The position numbers were made by a program, and so were the translations under genes. Below the pieces are notes generated by a model. That model was not told where the DNA came from, did not search any database, and saw only the letters and a list, made by a program, of their open reading frames with translations. From contig NZ_JAIVAM010000003.1 in the NCBI RefSeq assembly GCF_020171845.1, positions 434,001-498,000 on the forward strand: a stretch of 64,000 nucleotides of DNA. The letters are read 5' to 3'. This document shows, in pieces, positions 24,655 through 33,287 of this stretch. Source of the stretch: Cytobacillus kochii. GTDB taxonomy: Bacteria > Bacillota > Bacilli > Bacillales > Cytobacillaceae. Within the stretch, counting starts at the first letter, position 1; every line of letters starts with the position of its first letter.

Positions 24655-25602
24655 CTATCGCTCAAATTTATGGGCAGGTGAATCTTCCACTTGAAAGGGG
24701 ATTCCATTATCCGTAAAGAAAGAGTCGATGGCTGCTTCATAGGCTTCTTTATTTTCATTGTATGATTGAGCATGTGCACCATATTTAGCAATGAACAGTT
24801 TTTTTGGTCCATTTTTTTGTTCATAAAGCATTTCCGTCATAACAGGTGGGATAAATGTATCATCTTTACTATGGATAAAAAGAACAGGCTTGCTAATATA
24901 AGATACGACAGCGAGTGGTGACACGTCATGGATGGAATATTTGTCACGCAATCTAAGAAAAACGTTACTTATTGGCAAGATTACTTTAGGTGGTAATTTA
25001 AAGGTCGTACGCAAATGATGAGTAAGTTGACCAGATAAATCAGAAAAAGGGCAATCAGCAATATAAAAATTAGCATCATCAGCAAGGCTCCCAGCGTATA
25101 AGAGCATTGTCGCTGCCCCCATTGATTCACCATGAATACCTAAGAGTACATCAGGACCTTTCTGTCTTTTGAGCCAATCTACCACAGCTTTAAGATCATA
25201 TTTCTCATAATAGCCATAGCTCGTTGTCTTCCCGCCAGATTCACCATGTCTTCGGTGATCATAAATAACGACATTGAAACCGCGAGATAAAAACAAGTTC
25301 ATATATTTTATAGAGTTCGTTTTATTCTCTGTCACCCCATGAGAAATGATGACGTATCTATTACTAGGATAAGGTGCAGCAACGACAACTTTAAGAGAGT
25401 ATCCTAGAGGAGAATGGATAAAATGTTCTTCCTTTTCTAATTGATCATAGGCTGTGACATTTAATCTGCCAGCGATGCTTTCTCTTTCAACGATAACCGC
25501 GTTATCTTTTTTACGAATATACATTAATTTATTTGTGAAGTAGGTGCCAATAGAGAGAATAACAGTTAGCAGTAATAAACTATAGCGCAGGATTCTTTTC
25601 AT
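24655..25602 (-). CDS. yqkD: Alpha/beta hydrolase, membrane-anchored (YqkD-like)
   Basis: A 315-residue alpha/beta hydrolase with an N-terminal hydrophobic anchor (residues about 5-24). The nucleophile elbow is G-E-S160-M-G. The oxyanion region is HGVTEN near 88, DHRRHGES near 115, a late Asp in HSKDDTFIPP about 247, and His in YGAHAQSY about 277. It is probably an esterase or peptidase-like enzyme acting outside the membrane; the substrate is unknown. AGGGAAAAA precedes ATG on the minus strand. Confidence 0.9.
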   Translation of the reverse strand: MKRILRYSLLLLTVILSIGTYFTNKLMYIRKKDNAVIVERESIAGRLNVTAYDQLEKEEHFIHSPLGYSLKVVVAAPYPSNRYVIISHGVTENKTNSIKYMNLFLSRGFNVVIYDHRRHGESGGKTTSYGYYEKYDLKAVVDWLKRQKGPDVLLGIHGESMGAATMLLYAGSLADDANFYIADCPFSDLSGQLTHHLRTTFKLPPKVILPISNVFLRLRDKYSIHDVSPLAVVSYISKPVLFIHSKDDTFIPPVMTEMLYEQKNGPKKLFIAKYGAHAQSYNENKEAYEAAIDSFFTDNGIPFQVEDSPAHKFER

Positions 25603-25643
25603 TTTTTCCCTCCATGGTGTTTTCCTTTATTTTACCATTTGGA

Positions 25644-25691
25644 CAAAAGAAATATCCATCTTAAAACACCGGTTCGTGTCATAAGATGGAC
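25644..25691 (-). terminator. Probable terminator after HMG-CoA lyase
   Basis: On the minus strand TCCATCTTA pairs with TAAGATGGA, with an inner ACAC/GTGT stem and a T-rich tail (TATTTCTTTT). Confidence 0.7.
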
Positions 25692-25698
25692 AGATTGT

Positions 25699-26592
25699 TT
25701 AAGCATTTAGTTGAAAATAACTACTTTCAATTGACCTTGTCATATGTGGCTTTACGAGATGAATGGCTTCAACTAGCTTTTGCAAGTCTATATTGGTTGA
25801 GATACCCATTCTCTCTAACATATATACCACATCTTCCGTAGCAGCGTTCCCAGCTGCACCTGGAGCGAAAGGACAGCCGCCAAGTCCACCAGCAGAAGTA
25901 TCAAAACGGTCGACACCAGCTTGAAGAGCAGCGAGGATGTTAGGAAGAGCTAATTTTCGTGTATCATGAAAATGAGCGGTAATGAGTGTTTCAGGAAAAG
26001 CATCTTTTAACTTTTTAAATACATCAAATGATTCATGCGGAGCTGCCATTCCGATGGTATCAGCAACACTTAACTCATCTGCTCCTGCATTGACAAAAGC
26101 CTGGCATAATTTTAATGTATCATTTACATCTACTTTTCCTTCGTACGGACAATAAAAAGCTGTGGAAATACAAGCACGTACAAAATATCCATTTCCTTTT
26201 AATTCTTTGATTATTGGCACAATTTCAGTGACACTTTCTTCGGTTGTTTTATTAATATTCTTTTTGTTGAACGTTTGACTAACACCAACAAAAGTAGCAA
26301 CGGCTTGGCAATCAGTAGCATAAACACGATCAATCCCTTTTCGGTTGGGAGCAAGTACCATATCTCGCGTATGTGATGTAAGGGTATCAGCTACAATTTC
26401 AGCTGCATCACTCATTTGCGGTACCCATTTTGGCGAAACAAATGAGGTAAGTTCCATTTCTTTTACACCAGCACTTTTTAATTTTTGAATAAATTGTTTT
26501 TTGATATCTGTTGGAACGAAGTTTTTTTCATTCTGTAGTCCATCTCTTGGGCCCACTTCAATAATCGTCACTTCTTTCGGCAGTGTAAACAT
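25699..26592 (-). CDS. Hydroxymethylglutaryl-CoA lyase
   Basis: A 297-residue TIM-barrel lyase that cleaves HMG-CoA to acetyl-CoA and acetoacetate in leucine degradation. The family elements are EVGPRDGLQNE near the N-terminus, HFHDTRKLALPN, and GGLGGCPFAPGAAGN containing the signature Cys. It is similar in size to B. subtilis YngG. ATG is preceded by ATAGGAGGA. It is divergent from the thiolase gene that could act on its acetoacetyl-CoA product after activation. A cre-like sequence lies 17 bases upstream of the start. Confidence 0.94.
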   Translation of the reverse strand: MFTLPKEVTIIEVGPRDGLQNEKNFVPTDIKKQFIQKLKSAGVKEMELTSFVSPKWVPQMSDAAEIVADTLTSHTRDMVLAPNRKGIDRVYATDCQAVATFVGVSQTFNKKNINKTTEESVTEIVPIIKELKGNGYFVRACISTAFYCPYEGKVDVNDTLKLCQAFVNAGADELSVADTIGMAAPHESFDVFKKLKDAFPETLITAHFHDTRKLALPNILAALQAGVDRFDTSAGGLGGCPFAPGAAGNAATEDVVYMLERMGISTNIDLQKLVEAIHLVKPHMTRSIESSYFQLNA

Positions 26593-26609
26593 TATATTCC
26601 TCCTATTAT

Positions 26610-26623
26610 AGAAAGCGTTTACT
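26610..26623 (-). promoter_or_regulatory. Candidate cre (CcpA) site upstream of HMG-CoA lyase
   Basis: AGAAAGCGTTTACT matches the degenerate cre consensus TGWAANCGNTNWCA at all but the two outermost bases. Its position just before the lyase ribosome site would suit glucose repression. Confidence 0.55.
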
Positions 26624-26725
26624 TTATTGTAGTGGTTTAATATTCAGAAATGCAAGAATTAAGTAAAGTATGGCATAATAGAGAGGTAGATTCATAACAA
26701 GGTAACCATGGAGGGGAAAAACAGT

Positions 26726-27916
26726 ATGGAACGAGCAGAAGTCGTTATTGTAAGCGCTACAAGAACAGCGTTAGGAACATTTAATGGGAGTTTAAAAGGG
26801 GTATCCGCGATAGATTTAGGAGCAGTAGTTATTAAGGAAGCATTAAAGAAAGCAGGGGTAGAAGCATCAGCAGTTGACGAAATTATTATGGGGAATGTGT
26901 TGCAAGCAGGATTAGGTCAAAACCCAGCAAGACAAGCGGCTATAAAAGCAGGTGTACCTGAAAGTGTTTCTTCAATGACTATTAATAAAGTGTGTGGCTC
27001 GGGCTTGAAAGCCGTTCATTTAGCAACGCAAGCAATTGTCGCTGGAGATGCAGACATTATTGTCGCTGGTGGCATGGAAAATATGAGCCAAGCACCTTAT
27101 ATTCTAAAAGGTGCACGTGATGGGTTTAAAATGGGTAATACTACTTTATATGACTCCCTTATTGATGATGGGCTAACATGTGCATTTAATCAGTATCATA
27201 TGGGTGTAACTGCTGAAAACTTATGTGATAAATATGAGATTTCTAGAGCGGAACAAGATCAATTTGCGGCTGAGAGCCAAGAGAAAGCGACGCAAGCAAT
27301 CGAATCTGGACGCTTTAAAGATGAAATCGTTCCGGTAGAGATTCCGCAGCGAAAAGGAGAGCCAATCATTTTTGATCAAGATGAACATCCGAAAGCAGGT
27401 ACAACGGCAGAAAAATTAGGTAAACTACGCCCAGCATTTAGAAAAGAAGGAAGTGTGACAGCAGGCAATGCATCAGGTATCAATGATGGTGCAGCAGCAG
27501 TGGTAGTAATGAGTAAACAAAAAGCGGAAGAGTTAGGAATTAAGCCACTTGTTACAATTAAAGGGAATGGGAATGCTGGTGTTGACCCAAGTATTATGGG
27601 AATTGGTCCAGTAGAAGCGGTGAAGAAAGCATTAACGAAAGCAAATACTACATTGGAAGAATTAGAGTTAATTGAAGCAAATGAAGCATTTGCGGCGCAG
27701 TCCTTAGCGGTTGATCGTGAATTGAACTTTAAGAAAGACATCTTAAATGTAAACGGTGGCGCAATTGCCCTAGGGCATCCAATTGGTGCAAGTGGCGCAC
27801 GAATTTTAGTTACTCTCATCCATGAAATGCAAAAACGCCAAGCGAAGAAAGGGTTAGCAACATTGTGTATTGGTGGCGGACAAGGTGTGGCAACTGTAAT
27901 AGAGCTTGCAGAATAA
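26726..27916 (+). CDS. Acetyl-CoA C-acetyltransferase (thiolase)
   Basis: A 396-residue thiolase that condenses or cleaves acetoacetyl-CoA/acetyl-CoA. The catalytic residues are visible: Cys90 in [12 protein letters not shown], His351 in GHPIGASG and Cys381 in LCIGGGQG. The start is ATG 26726, because GGAGGGG stands about eight bases upstream; the in-frame ATG at 26708 lies before that site. It is divergent from HMG-CoA lyase, consistent with a ketone-body/leucine or fatty-acid degradation role. Confidence 0.95.
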   Translation: MERAEVVIVSATRTALGTFNGSLKGVSAIDLGAVVIKEALKKAGVEASAVDEIIMGNVLQAGLGQNPARQAAIKAGVPESVSSMTINKVCGSGLKAVHLATQAIVAGDADIIVAGGMENMSQAPYILKGARDGFKMGNTTLYDSLIDDGLTCAFNQYHMGVTAENLCDKYEISRAEQDQFAAESQEKATQAIESGRFKDEIVPVEIPQRKGEPIIFDQDEHPKAGTTAEKLGKLRPAFRKEGSVTAGNASGINDGAAAVVVMSKQKAEELGIKPLVTIKGNGNAGVDPSIMGIGPVEAVKKALTKANTTLEELELIEANEAFAAQSLAVDRELNFKKDILNVNGGAIALGHPIGASGARILVTLIHEMQKRQAKKGLATLCIGGGQGVATVIELAE

Positions 27917-27936
27917 TTTATGGTGAGAGGGTTCTA

Positions 27937-27945
27937 TGCTATAAT
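27937..27945 (+). promoter_or_regulatory. Extended -10 promoter element before yqkE
   Basis: TGCTATAAT is a perfect extended -10; the matching -35 is poor (TTTATG 17 bases upstream). Confidence 0.5.
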
Positions 27946-27990
27946 AACCATACATTCTATTTAAAAGAATGAGGGGGTAGGACACCAGTC

Positions 27991-28242
27991 ATGAAGCAGA
28001 GAAAACAGCGAGCACAATCAAAGAAAATAAGTGAGGATAAGCCGCTTACTTTAGGAGATATGTTAAATCCTGAGCTTGTCAAAGGATTACAAGTGAAGAA
28101 AAATGAGCTAAAAAAAGCGGAAGAAATAAAGTTTGAGGAAGAATCACGTAGAAAAGCAGAAGAGCGTAAATTACGTGAGAAAAATAAAAGCTTTGAAGAG
28201 CTTTTAGGCGAAAGTAACTTAAATTGGAAAGAATTTAAATAA
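27991..28242 (+). CDS. yqkE: YqkE family protein (DUF3886)
   Basis: An 83-residue, highly charged, helical protein (LTLGDMLNPELVKGLQVKK, then a lysine/glutamate-rich coiled-coil-like stretch, then FEELLGESNLNWKEFK), as in the YqkE/DUF3886 family of Bacillus. Function unknown. AGGA eight bases before ATG serves as the ribosome site. It converges with the yqkF aldo-keto reductase across a shared bidirectional terminator, the same arrangement as B. subtilis yqkE-yqkF. Confidence 0.85.
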   Translation: MKQRKQRAQSKKISEDKPLTLGDMLNPELVKGLQVKKNELKKAEEIKFEEESRRKAEERKLREKNKSFEELLGESNLNWKEFK

Positions 28243-28253
28243 TAGATTACGAG

Positions 28254-28290
28254 AAAAGATGACGTATCCAAAGGTACGTCATCTTTTTTT
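28254..28290. terminator. Bidirectional terminator between yqkE and yqkF
   Basis: AAAAGATGACGTA pairs with TACGTCATCTTTT. There is a T run on the plus side and an A run on the other, so it works in both directions. Confidence 0.93.
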
Positions 28291-28298
28291 GATTGGTG

Positions 28299-29210
28299 TT
28301 AACGATGTGCCTCGTACTTATTCATTTTAGCTAATTGCTCCATGAAGGTTAATTCTGACTTAGATAATGGCTCTGCACGAACGGCGGCAACATTTTCTTT
28401 AACCTGCTCCATAGAAGAGGCACCGGCAATAATAGAAGTAACCCCTTTATGTGCCAAGTTATATTGTATAGCCGCTTCTTGTAGATGGCGTGTTTCAGTA
28501 AACTTTGCTTTAAGCTCAGTCAGAAGAGCGCGCAATTCAGTTTCACTATAATCTAAATATCCTTGTTCCGATAGTTTATCAATCCAGTTTTCACTTAATA
28601 AACCTTTAGCGAGTGGACCTCTCGTAACGACACTAATGTTATTTTCAGCTAAAAGTGGTAAAACTTCTTCCTCTGGACGACGATCAAGTAAACTATATTG
28701 CATCATTACTGAATCAATAGAGGCATGCTTAACATATTCGCGAATCACATTAGGACGAATGGAGGAGATACCATATGCCTTAATAAAACCTTCTTGTTTA
28801 AGCTCTTCAAACGCGTCAATTGTTTCTAGCATATTATCTTCTAGCGTCCCGCCATGCAATTGATATAAGTCAATATATTCTACACTTAATCGTTTCAAGC
28901 TTTGTTTTACGGCTTCTTTTATATAAGCTTTTGACGGATCCCAGCGCCAGCCTTCTTTTCCTTCGGTCCACCGATTACCTACTTTTGTGGCAATAACAAC
29001 ATCCTCTCGTACGCGTTTTAACGCTTCTCCAACTAGCTGTTCATTCAAACCAAAGTCGTATAAGTCGGCTGTATCAAAATAATTAATGCCTTCTTCTAGT
29101 GCTGTTTCAATAATCGCTTGTGCCTTTCGTTTATCTGTTCCAAGTGACATACAACCAAGACCAAGTGGAGTAACCATTAATGGTGATTTACCTAACTGTA
29201 CTTTTTTCAT
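28299..29210 (-). CDS. yqkF: Aldo/keto reductase (YqkF-like)
   Basis: A 303-residue (beta/alpha)8 NADPH-dependent reductase. Asp, Tyr, Lys and His of the AKR tetrad can be placed: FDTADLYDFG (Asp and Tyr near 47-52), VIATKVG (Lys near 78) and LYQLHGG (His near 119). The C-terminal IIAGASSMEQVKENV is the cofactor-binding segment. Members reduce aldehydes and ketones; B. subtilis YqkF belongs to AKR11. ATG start with a GAGG-type site on the minus strand. Confidence 0.93.
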   Translation of the reverse strand: MKKVQLGKSPLMVTPLGLGCMSLGTDKRKAQAIIETALEEGINYFDTADLYDFGLNEQLVGEALKRVREDVVIATKVGNRWTEGKEGWRWDPSKAYIKEAVKQSLKRLSVEYIDLYQLHGGTLEDNMLETIDAFEELKQEGFIKAYGISSIRPNVIREYVKHASIDSVMMQYSLLDRRPEEEVLPLLAENNISVVTRGPLAKGLLSENWIDKLSEQGYLDYSETELRALLTELKAKFTETRHLQEAAIQYNLAHKGVTSIIAGASSMEQVKENVAAVRAEPLSKSELTFMEQLAKMNKYEAHR

Positions 29211-29302
29211 TGTGAACCTCCGCTCTTCTCTGAGTATTTTTTATCTATTTTACCGATACTGAGAGAGGTTAAACAAATCTTTTGATTCATTGCATGGAGA
29301 AT

Positions 29303-29473
29303 TTATAAGTGACGTTTGCTATTTTTGGGCTCCTTGTAATAATCATCATTTGTTGTTCCATCTACCCATTCTCTTACATAAGTAAATGACTGCTGATAAA
29401 CCTTTAGTTTTTCTTTAATTTCCCATGCCTTACCAACAAAGGTAACACCATTTTCATGTACGTATATTTTCAT
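29303..29473 (-). CDS. Small conserved-looking protein of unknown function (56 residues)
   Basis: ATG-initiated 56-residue ORF with AGGAGAG seven bases upstream on the minus strand (MKIYVHENGVTFVGKAWEIK ..., ending in a basic tail). The longer frame upstream overlaps nudF and is not used. I recognise no domain. The clear ribosome site, mixed hydrophobic/charged composition and position between yqkF and nudF suggest it is real. It is divergent from nudF. Confidence 0.65.
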   Translation of the reverse strand: MKIYVHENGVTFVGKAWEIKEKLKVYQQSFTYVREWVDGTTNDDYYKEPKNSKRHL

Positions 29474-29549
29474 CAAGAGCTCTCCTAAACATAAGTATGT
29501 TAAAATGTATGAGCAGAATAATCGGATAGAACAGGAGTGACGAGAGAAA

Positions 29550-30104
29550 ATGAGTCGCCTAGAAGAAAAAACGTTAAAAACGGAAAAAATCTTTGACGGT
29601 AGGATTATTCGACTCCAAGTAGAAGAAGTTGAACTACCGAACGGACAATTGTCGAAAAGAGAAGTAGTCAAGCACCCAGGTGCAGTGGCAATATTAACAC
29701 TAACGGATGAAGGAAAAATGGTTATGGTTGAACAATACCGTAAAGCACTTGAGAAGACGATAATTGAAATACCAGCAGGTAAATTAGAAGGAAACGAAGA
29801 TCCCCTACAATGTGCAAAAAGAGAATTAGAGGAAGAAACAGGGTATGGGTGTGATGAAATAGAGTGGCTTATTTCTTTTTATACCTCTCCTGGTTTTGCT
29901 GATGAAATTGTTCATTTGTATATAGCAAAAGGTTTACATGTGATAGAAAATTCGGCCACTCTTGATGAAGATGAATTTGTTAATCTGAAAGAAGTCACTG
30001 TTCAAGAAGCTGTCCAATTAATAGGAGAGCAAAAAATCTATGATGCGAAAACCGCTTATGCAGTTCAATATATGCAACTAAAAGAAGCGTTGCAGCAAAA
30101 ATGA
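29550..30104 (+). CDS. nudF: ADP-ribose pyrophosphatase (Nudix hydrolase, YqkG)
   Basis: A 184-residue Nudix enzyme that hydrolyses ADP-ribose to AMP and ribose 5-phosphate. The Nudix box is complete at residues 77-99: Gly77, Glu83, then R91-E-L-E-E-E-T-G98. ATG has a purine-rich AGGAG further upstream than usual. The last bases overlap the next gene (ATGA), coupling it to the EndoQ-like nuclease. This matches the B. subtilis nudF position. Confidence 0.95.
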   Translation: MSRLEEKTLKTEKIFDGRIIRLQVEEVELPNGQLSKREVVKHPGAVAILTLTDEGKMVMVEQYRKALEKTIIEIPAGKLEGNEDPLQCAKRELEEETGYGCDEIEWLISFYTSPGFADEIVHLYIAKGLHVIENSATLDEDEFVNLKEVTVQEAVQLIGEQKIYDAKTAYAVQYMQLKEALQQK

Positions 30105-31273
30105 AATCTTATTATGCAGATTTGCATATTCATATTGGGAGAACCGCTACTGGAAAGCCGGTTAAAATCACAGGTTCGAAAAACTTGACTTTTACAAACA
30201 TTATTCATCATGCAAAAAATCAAAAAGGGTTAGACATCATTGGGATCATCGATTGTCATTCTCCAGAAGTGATAACTGAAATAGAGGCTTTACTTCAGGA
30301 GGGTGAGTTACAAGAGCATGAGGATGGCGGATTATTATTTGATGATATGATGATTATTCTTGGTTCAGAGCTCGAGATTTATGATCAATATTGCCATGGG
30401 CCCATCCATGTTCTGTCGTTTTTTCCGACACTTAGCCACATGAAAGATTTTTCAAACTGGTTGTCATTTCTAATGAAGAATATTCAACTGAGTTCACAGC
30501 GTGTTTATATAGAAGGGCGTGTGCTTCAACAAAAGGTAAAGGAATTAGAAGGTTTGTTTATTCCAGCCCATGTGTTTACACCTTTTAAAAGCTTATATGG
30601 AAAAGGGGTAAAGCATTCACTCGCGGAAGTATTTGACCCTCATTCGATTGATGCAATTGAATTAGGGTTAAGCGCAAATACAGAAATGGCAGACGTGATA
30701 GCGGAGTTACATGATTATCCATATATAACAAATTCTGATGCGCATTCATTAGCGAAAATTGCAAGAGAATACCAAAGAATCTCCCTCCAAGAATTAAGTT
30801 TTAAGGAGTTAACTATGGCACTGCAACAAACGGATGGAAGAGCAGTTGAAGCAAATTATGGATTAGATCCGCTTCTTGGTAAATATCATGAGACGGTCTG
30901 TGTTAAATGTGGTGAGGCCCAACCACAAGGGACAGTACAATGCAGTAACTGTTCTAGTAAGAAAATCATTAAAGGGGTAAAAAATCGTATTCAAGAGTTA
31001 GCAAATGTCACTCCAATGACTCAAGGGAGGAAACGACCACCATATATCCATCAAATCCCTTTAGAGTTTATTCCCGGAATCGGGGTAAAGACATTAGAAA
31101 AGCTACTTCTTCATTATGGCACAGAAATGGCCATCATCCATGATGTCCCTCTTGCCTCATTGCTACAAGTCATACCTGAACAAGCAGCGCTTCTGATTGA
31201 GCAGGCGAGATCAGGGAGCTTACAATTTGACGTAGGTGGCGGAGGAAGATATGGTAGAATACGCATTGATTAA
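30101..31273 (+). CDS. Endonuclease Q family protein (PHP domain, zinc ribbon, helix-hairpin-helix)
   Basis: A 390-residue protein. It has an N-terminal PHP metal-dependent phosphoesterase domain (D7-L-H9-I-H11, IIDCHSPE, NSDAHS), a four-cysteine zinc ribbon (Cys267, 270, 281, 284) and a C-terminal helix-hairpin-helix (IPGIGVKTLEKLL). This is the EndoQ arrangement: an endonuclease known in Thermococcales and some Bacillus that nicks DNA 5' of deaminated bases (hypoxanthine, uracil) and abasic sites. The domain order is seen; the activity is inferred from the family. Coupled to nudF by an ATGA overlap. Confidence 0.87.
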   Translation: MKSYYADLHIHIGRTATGKPVKITGSKNLTFTNIIHHAKNQKGLDIIGIIDCHSPEVITEIEALLQEGELQEHEDGGLLFDDMMIILGSELEIYDQYCHGPIHVLSFFPTLSHMKDFSNWLSFLMKNIQLSSQRVYIEGRVLQQKVKELEGLFIPAHVFTPFKSLYGKGVKHSLAEVFDPHSIDAIELGLSANTEMADVIAELHDYPYITNSDAHSLAKIAREYQRISLQELSFKELTMALQQTDGRAVEANYGLDPLLGKYHETVCVKCGEAQPQGTVQCSNCSSKKIIKGVKNRIQELANVTPMTQGRKRPPYIHQIPLEFIPGIGVKTLEKLLLHYGTEMAIIHDVPLASLLQVIPEQAALLIEQARSGSLQFDVGGGGRYGRIRID

Positions 31274-31386
31274 ATACTAGACTTGACAGACTACCCATGT
31301 CGGGGATAAGATACAGTGGTATAAATAATTGAATGCCAAAACCGGTACGGATTTGTGGACTTTTTAAGAGTAGACACTCTTTTTTC

Positions 31387-31427
31387 GCCACACATTGATG
31401 CAAGCAGCATTGATGTGTGGCTTTTTG
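31387..31427 (+). terminator. Rho-independent terminator downstream of the EndoQ-like gene
   Basis: GCCACACAT and ATGTGTGGC arms (with a small internal loop) are followed by TTTTTG. A weaker AAGAGT/ACTCTT hairpin with a T run sits just before it. Confidence 0.8.
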
Positions 31428-31498
31428 TATTTTAAAAAAATGCTCTTATCTTTACTAAAACGATATTTGTTAACCGGTAGATTGAGGAGGAAATACGG

Positions 31499-32407
31499 AT
31501 GAAACAATCAATGTATCCTTTAGCAGTCCTTATCGGAGGTGCTTGCTTTGGTGTATTATCAACCTTTGTCAAGCTTGCCTACGGTGAGGGATTCGAACTT
31601 GCTGAAGTTTCTGGAAGTCAATTTTTAGCTGGGACGTTACTGATTTGGCTTATATTCTTGTTTACAAAAAAACAGAAGATAAGCTTCAAGCGTTTTAGCT
31701 TTCTCGTATTATGTGGTGTGCCAACTGGTTTAACGGGAATTTTTTATTATCAATCCTTACAGTCTTTAAATGCATCGTTAGCCATCATTTTCTTATTTCA
31801 GTTTGTTTGGATTGGTACGGCTATCGAGTTTATTATTGATAGAAAAAAGCCAGGAATGAAAAAATTACGTGCGATTTTGCTATTACTTATTGGCTCTTTC
31901 TTGGCAACAGGTATTTTGTCACAAGGATTTAATGACTTTTCTCTAGTTGGTGCAGGATGGGGGATGCTTGCGGCATTATCTTTCTCCATCTTCGCCTATA
32001 TTAGTAGCACGGTCGGGAAAGAAGTACCGCCGATCCAAAGAAGCGCTGTCTTTGCCATTGGTGGATTACTTATTACTTTTGTCATCTTCCCGCCAGTTTT
32101 CTTAGCTGATGCTGCAACTGTAACGGCACTTTTGCCGTACGGATTGTTTCTAGGTCTTTTTGGTGTCACTTTACCACCGTTGTTATTTGCGATCGGAATG
32201 CCTCATGTGGGTGCTGGGTTAGGTACGATATTGACATCGTCAGAATTACCAGTTGCTTTACTAATGTCTGTACTGGTTTTACAGGAAGAACTTGTCCCGC
32301 TTCAGTGGTTAGGGGTTTGTATTATCATTTTAGGGATTATTTATGGTAACGTGGCTCATAAAACAAAAAAGGACCACGACCTCATTCAGTCGTCAAAGGC
32401 GAGTTAA
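31499..32407 (+). CDS. EamA/DMT family transporter
   Basis: A 302-residue drug/metabolite-type exporter with about ten hydrophobic helices in two EamA repeats. The tail is charged and cytoplasmic. The substrate cannot be read from sequence. GAGGAGG lies nine bases before ATG. Monocistronic, ended by a strong terminator. Confidence 0.88.
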   Translation: MKQSMYPLAVLIGGACFGVLSTFVKLAYGEGFELAEVSGSQFLAGTLLIWLIFLFTKKQKISFKRFSFLVLCGVPTGLTGIFYYQSLQSLNASLAIIFLFQFVWIGTAIEFIIDRKKPGMKKLRAILLLLIGSFLATGILSQGFNDFSLVGAGWGMLAALSFSIFAYISSTVGKEVPPIQRSAVFAIGGLLITFVIFPPVFLADAATVTALLPYGLFLGLFGVTLPPLLFAIGMPHVGAGLGTILTSSELPVALLMSVLVLQEELVPLQWLGVCIIILGIIYGNVAHKTKKDHDLIQSSKAS

Positions 32408-32441
32408 TGAATCGGGGATAGGTTTATTTTTTTCTTGAGAT

Positions 32442-32487
32442 GGTGGGGACTTTGTCTAAGATCTTGACAAGGCCCTCACCTTTTTTT
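32442..32487 (+). terminator. Rho-independent terminator after the EamA transporter
   Basis: GGTGGGGACTTTGTC pairs with GACAAGGCCCTCACC (imperfect), followed by seven T residues. Confidence 0.92.
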
Positions 32488-32500
32488 ATGAGGATATCAA

Positions 32501-33070
32501 TTAGTCATCAACTTTTACTTTTGCATACACACATGTACTTCTCAGGGATATGTTATCTGTTGCTAAGCTATCGTTACGCAATATGCCCTCTAATGGGAAA
32601 CCGAGACGTTCCGGTATTCGCCGACTATCTATATTTTTTTCATCACAGCGGATTTCAACTCTATTCGCTTTGAAATGCTCAAAACAGAAAGCTGTCAAAG
32701 CTTCTGCAGCTTCTGTTATATAGCCATTCTTTATTTGGCGGCTATCACACCAATAACCAATTTCAAATTTTTTAATATCCCAATTGATCCGGTGAAGGCC
32801 GATTGAGCCAACAAAAAGATGATTCTCCTTCAGATAGATATGTAGACGGAAATCGCTTCGGTTAATAAATTCGGCAAAAGATGCGCGTATTCCAGCTTCT
32901 ACTTCTTCAACAGTCTCTTCTTTTACAGCAAAAGGCAGCCACTTTTTTAGAGAATCTCGCGACACCGCAATGGCTTCATGCACTATCTTGCCGTCACCAG
33001 GCAAACATGGTCTAAAATACAAACGTTCTGTTTCTATTTTCTCTGGAAAATCTACTAAGATGGGATTCAT
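32501..33070 (-). CDS. GNAT acetyltransferase, RimJ/RimL-like
   Basis: A 189-residue N-acetyltransferase of the ribosomal-protein-alanine acetyltransferase type. It starts with IETERLYFRPC, has FEIGYWCDSRQIKNGYITEA (acetyl-CoA pyrophosphate loop region) and ends with ERLGFPLEGILRND. Likely substrates are N-terminal amines of proteins or small amines; which one is unknown. AAAGGAG stands before ATG on the minus strand. Confidence 0.88.
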   Translation of the reverse strand: MNPILVDFPEKIETERLYFRPCLPGDGKIVHEAIAVSRDSLKKWLPFAVKEETVEEVEAGIRASFAEFINRSDFRLHIYLKENHLFVGSIGLHRINWDIKKFEIGYWCDSRQIKNGYITEAAEALTAFCFEHFKANRVEIRCDEKNIDSRRIPERLGFPLEGILRNDSLATDNISLRSTCVYAKVKVDD

Positions 33071-33223
33071 TCTTTATTCTCCTTTTTAATTTAATAGCGC
33101 CTATCGCCGGTCTATCAAACCCTTTTACATCAAGTAAATATAACTTTCTTAAAGTGTAAATAAATAACATCTTATTTACAACAACAATTTTACTAGATTA
33201 GTTATATTATTTCGTATCTTTCT

Positions 33224-33253
33224 GTCATGATCTCAGCAAGTCTAGCATACATT
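33224..33253 (+). promoter_or_regulatory. Candidate sigma-E promoter of spoIIM
   Basis: GTCATGAT, then 15 bases to CATACATT, matches the mother-cell sigma-E pattern (-35 near KMATATT, -10 near CATACAnT). It lies 35 bases before the spoIIM start. Confidence 0.65.
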
Positions 33254-33287
33254 CTAGTAAGTGAAATCATTTTCAGGAGGAAGAGCA

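Noticed and set aside
27376-27819. 147-residue open frame antisense to thiolase
   Set aside because: Composition is that of a reverse-strand shadow of a strongly coding gene (Ala/Ser/Pro-rich), with no ribosome site.
29474-29671. Upstream extension of the 56-residue minus-strand ORF
   Set aside because: It overlaps nudF in antisense; the internal ATG has the ribosome site.
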